Below, in pieces: positions 61,307 through 64,000 of a stretch of 64,000 nt of DNA. Below the pieces are notes generated by a model. That model saw only the letters and a list, made by a program, of their open reading frames with translations. It made no database searches and had not been told where the DNA came from. The stretch is taken from NCBI RefSeq assembly GCF_001866055.1, contig NZ_MLQS01000001.1:1232501-1296500 (forward strand). The letters are read 5' to 3'. Source of the stretch: Anaerobacillus alkalidiazotrophicus. Lineage in GTDB: Bacteria; Bacillota; Bacilli; Bacillales_H; Anaerobacillaceae. The position numbers and the translations under genes were made by a program. Position 1 is the stretch's first letter. Each line of letters opens with the position of its first letter.

Positions 61307-63073
61307 ATGAGATTAATAATTAACCGTATAAAACAAAGCAGTATGTTCATTATCATGTTTCTAATTACTGTTATCAGTATAATAAGTGTAACAATTATCA
61401 TAACCTTTAATAACATACGGATGTCGGAAGAATTCTTTATAGAAACCTTTAGTATAACAAATCAAAAAGTGATAAACCAGATTAAAGGTAAATTTGAATC
61501 GTTCAACTACTCAGTTGTTATGGCATCAAATAATCTTTTACAAAACGGAACACTTAAACGAATACTCACTCAAGAGTATTCAAATATTGAGTTGATGACT
61601 GTTTATTATGATTTAAATGCACAGATGGAGCGTAATAAATCCTATTTTGGTACCTTTGAAGTTGGGATTATGGTTTCGGGTATGAATGGGATCCATTATG
61701 CAACAGACCACCGTATGCATTGGCCTATTTCTGATAAAGAACTAGAAGAACATCCAATAACAATTAATGTACGTAATGAACCTAAGTGGCTAAAATATTA
61801 TTACTTTCAACATTTAGATAATGGACAAACTCACATAGTAGCATCACGAGCCTTTATCGAAAGACCTTCTTCTAATGTATATGGGGTAATGTATTTTTCC
61901 ATGAAGGAAACGGAATTTAGACAGTTCTATTCTGACTTCACTAGTCCTGGTAATGATGTCCTTGTTTTGGATGAAAGAGGTATCATTGTGTCTAGTAATC
62001 GAGCAGAGTTAATTGGTGAGCAAGAAGAAAAACTTCTCGACTATGCTGTACAGTTATCAGGAGAGTCGGAAACTTATACAAATATAAGTTTCATGGGAGA
62101 GGATTATATACTTTTGTCTGAGTATCTCCCTACATTTAATATGTACTTGGTGAATTTAATTGATAAAAAGACGGCAATTGGAAATTTTGTAGATAAAAAG
62201 GCCATTTTCCTTATTAGTATGTCGATTGTTTTTGTGGCGTTAATTATTGTATTTTTTATTTCAAGAAAAATGACAAATTCATTATCAAAACTAGTAAAAC
62301 AAATTGAAAATGCACCAAAACAAGATTTTCATCAATACGTTACTGTAACAGGTACTTATGAAACGAGACAAATTGGTATTGCATTTAATGCGATGCTTGA
62401 TGAAGTTCATGAGTATGTCGATCGGTTAGTTCTTTCTCAAAAGCAAAAACGAAAAGCAGAGCTTGCGGCACTTCAGCAGCAAATAAATCCGCATTTTTTG
62501 TACAATACACTAACTTCCATTAAATTTATGGTCCTGCAAAAGGATAAAGATGATGCTGTAAATACAGTTAATTCGCTTATTTCATTATTACAAAACACGA
62601 TAGGTAACGTGAGTGAAACAGTAACGATAGAGCAAGAATTAGATAACTTGAAAAACTATGTGTTTATTAATCAAAAAAGGTACGGAAATCGCATCAAAGT
62701 GAACTATTTCGTAGAACCGAAGTGTTTGGAATATTATATTCCAAAATTAGTACTTCAACCGTTTATTGAAAACTCTTTTTTTCATGCTTTTAACCAAAAG
62801 GCAGAAGGGTATATTAATGTTCTTATATGGCAAGAGGGTGAAACACTAATATGTGAAATTACAGATAATGGCGATGGAATGAAGGTTTCAAAAGAAAGCA
62901 AGTTACCGGATACCAAGCGTAATCAGCAACTCTTTAGCGGCATCGGAGTAAAAAATGTTCATGATCGAATCCAATTAATCTATGGTGAACCCTATGGTGT
63001 AACGATTACGAGTAAAATTGGTGAAGGGACAAAGGTAAGAATTACTTTTCCAACAAATAAAGCTAAAACTTAA
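61307..63073 (+). CDS. Sensor histidine kinase, YesM-like (HPK7)
   Basis: A 588-residue membrane kinase. Helix 1 (MFIIMFLITVISIISVTIIITF), an extracytoplasmic dCache-like sensor (~40-300), helix 2 (AIFLISMSIVFVALIIVFFI), a HAMP domain and the HPK7 His_kinase box QQQINPHFLYNTLTSIKFMV with the phospho-His. The ATPase has N box FIENSFFHAF, G1 ITDNGDGM and G2 GIGVKNVHDRI. The ribosome site is weak (GAAATGAG), but the short 14-nt spacing allows coupling to the regulator gene. It probably senses sugar through the binding protein encoded next. Confidence 0.92.
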   Translation: MRLIINRIKQSSMFIIMFLITVISIISVTIIITFNNIRMSEEFFIETFSITNQKVINQIKGKFESFNYSVVMASNNLLQNGTLKRILTQEYSNIELMTVYYDLNAQMERNKSYFGTFEVGIMVSGMNGIHYATDHRMHWPISDKELEEHPITINVRNEPKWLKYYYFQHLDNGQTHIVASRAFIERPSSNVYGVMYFSMKETEFRQFYSDFTSPGNDVLVLDERGIIVSSNRAELIGEQEEKLLDYAVQLSGESETYTNISFMGEDYILLSEYLPTFNMYLVNLIDKKTAIGNFVDKKAIFLISMSIVFVALIIVFFISRKMTNSLSKLVKQIENAPKQDFHQYVTVTGTYETRQIGIAFNAMLDEVHEYVDRLVLSQKQKRKAELAALQQQINPHFLYNTLTSIKFMVLQKDKDDAVNTVNSLISLLQNTIGNVSETVTIEQELDNLKNYVFINQKRYGNRIKVNYFVEPKCLEYYIPKLVLQPFIENSFFHAFNQKAEGYINVLIWQEGETLICEITDNGDGMKVSKESKLPDTKRNQQLFSGIGVKNVHDRIQLIYGEPYGVTITSKIGEGTKVRITFPTNKAKT

Positions 63074-63177
63074 ATTCAATCAGTGTGGGGGCTCCTTTAT
63101 CAATCAATAGGGCAGTGATCTCACATCAAAACTTTGCGTTTTTTTAGTTTTGGTGTGGGTTTTTACTGTCTTTTCTA
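63074..63177 (+). repeat. Family-2 structured repeat, shortened copy F
   Basis: AATCAGTGTGGGGGC start of hairpin 1, then hairpin 3 as AGGGCAGT...ACTGTCTTTT enclosing CACATCAAAACT...AGTTTTGGTGTG. Both arms of the inner stem differ from copy C together. Hairpin 2 is missing. It lies at the end of the kinase gene and may act as its terminator. Confidence 0.7.
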
Positions 63178-63320
63178 ATTATGAGAATAAAATTTTTATG
63201 AAATCTAAAAATATTCCAATTTTGCTAACCGCAAAAATAAAACAATAAAAATATCACAAATTTAAGAAGATATCGTCCTAACGGTAGCATTTAAACCAAT
63301 GCTAATATGAAAAGTGTAAG

Positions 63321-63334
63321 AGGAAGCGCTTACA
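63321..63334 (+). promoter_or_regulatory. cre site (CcpA) upstream of the sugar-binding protein gene
   Basis: AGGAAGCGCTTACA fits WGNAANCGNWNNCA at every position, 33 nt before the start codon, a position typical of a CcpA-repressed promoter. Confidence 0.75.
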
Positions 63335-63366
63335 AAAAAGTCACTAAGACACGGGGGGAAGAAAAA

Positions 63367-64000
63367 ATGAGGAAAATAATCATTGGTTTGTTATTAGTAA
63401 GTTTCATGATGTTAGCTGCTTGTTCATCTGGTTCTAATGAAACAGCTTCTGAAACAGAAACAGAAAAAATTACAGTCTGGGCTTGGGATCCGAATTTTAA
63501 CATTAAAGCAATGAATTTGGCGAAAGATGCCTATGCTTCAGTAAATCCAGATTTTGAAATTGAAATTATTGAATACGCTCAAAATGATATTATTCAAAAA
63601 TTAAACACAAGTTTAAGCTCTGGAACAAAATCAGGATTGCCAAACATCGTTTTAATAGAAGATTACCGTGCACAAAGCTTTCTTCAAGCTTATCCAGATG
63701 CATTCCACAAACTAACGGGTTCTTTTAATACTAATGATTTTGCACAGTATAAAATTGCTCCAACTAGTTTAAATGGAGAAAATTACGGCCTCCCGTTTGA
63801 TACTGGGGTTACTGGGATGTATGTACGAACTGATTATTTAGAGCAAGCTGGATATACAATAGATGATGTTACGAATATTGATTGGAATCAATACATTGAA
63901 ATCGGTAAAAAAGTAAAAGAAGTTACAGGAAAGCATATGCTTACTCTTGATCCGAACGATCTAGGTCTTGTTCGCATGATGATTCAATCAAGTGGTTCAT
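63367..64000 (+). CDS. Sugar ABC transporter substrate-binding lipoprotein (3' end outside window)
   Basis: First 211 residues of a solute-binding protein. Lipoprotein signal MRKIIIGLLLVSFMMLAACS with lipobox LAAC (Cys 19), Ser/Glu-rich linker, then ITVWAWDPNFNIKAMNLAKD A, LPNIVLIEDYRAQSFLQAYP and GLPFDTGVTGMYVRTDYLEQ AG, all typical of family-1 sugar-binding proteins (extracellular_SBP_1). It would capture an oligosaccharide and pass it to a two-permease ABC system expected just downstream. A cre box and the YesN/YesM genes directly upstream suggest control by catabolite repression and by sugar. Ribosome site GGGGGGAAG. Confidence 0.9.
   Translation, partial: MRKIIIGLLLVSFMMLAACSSGSNETASETETEKITVWAWDPNFNIKAMNLAKDAYASVNPDFEIEIIEYAQNDIIQKLNTSLSSGTKSGLPNIVLIEDYRAQSFLQAYPDAFHKLTGSFNTNDFAQYKIAPTSLNGENYGLPFDTGVTGMYVRTDYLEQAGYTIDDVTNIDWNQYIEIGKKVKEVTGKHMLTLDPNDLGLVRMMIQSSGS

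Overview
The window looks like chromosome from a low-GC, spore-forming member of the Bacillaceae. Evidence for this is a B. subtilis-type yug gene block (alaR, alaT, yugI, yuzA, yugJ/K, pgi, yugO), a divergent gltC/glutamate synthase pair, a large Alu-domain SRP RNA, two YjcZ-type sporulation micro-proteins, strong AAGGAGG-like ribosome sites, TTG/GTG starts and cre-like boxes. A complete fixABCX operon is unusual for B. subtilis relatives and would suit an anaerobic or nitrogen-fixing Bacillaceae lineage such as Anaerobacillus; that placement is inference only.

Layout. 1-5400: the 3' end of an SLC13-type anion transporter, an ABC-2 exporter pair, an MdtG-like efflux pump and a GNAT acetyltransferase. 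5760-11920, all minus strand: a cold-shock protein, a YihY membrane protein, a maltose phosphorylase/beta-phosphoglucomutase pair, a proline-rich protein and a frameshifted unknown gene. 12465-18000: an ECF sigma/anti-sigma-like pair, a divergent phosphofructokinase, small unknown genes, an SRAP remnant and a dual-specificity phosphatase. 18500-25600: glutamate synthase with its LysR regulator GltC. 26250-30370: an M50 peptidase, a PAS histidine kinase, two YjcZ-type genes and ppnP.

30900-34490 is a stable-RNA island: SRP RNA, then only about the last 216 nt of a 23S rRNA, a 5S rRNA and 24 tRNA units. These include an exact 247-bp tandem duplication of a Met-Ser pair and a damaged tRNA with a threonine body but a UUU (Lys) anticodon. 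The 16S and most of the 23S are missing.

35300-44660: gapN behind a cre-like box, a lipoprotein, an EAL-HDOD protein, a DUF3006 protein, luxS and fixABCX. 44970-57330: the yug-like block, with a DEAD-box helicase and a TPR protein inside it. 57500-64000: a small membrane protein, tRNA-Ala(GGC), two membrane-anchored proteins, and a YesN/YesM two-component system followed by a sugar-binding lipoprotein whose gene runs off the window; a consensus cre box precedes it.

Intergenic spaces carry three families of structured repeats. One has paired base changes in its stems between copies, which implies selection on a folded RNA or single-stranded DNA form. No CRISPR array, intact transposase or prophage was seen. 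The best candidates for something undescribed are these repeat families and the tRNA/rRNA anomalies, rather than a protein-coding defence or biosynthetic system.
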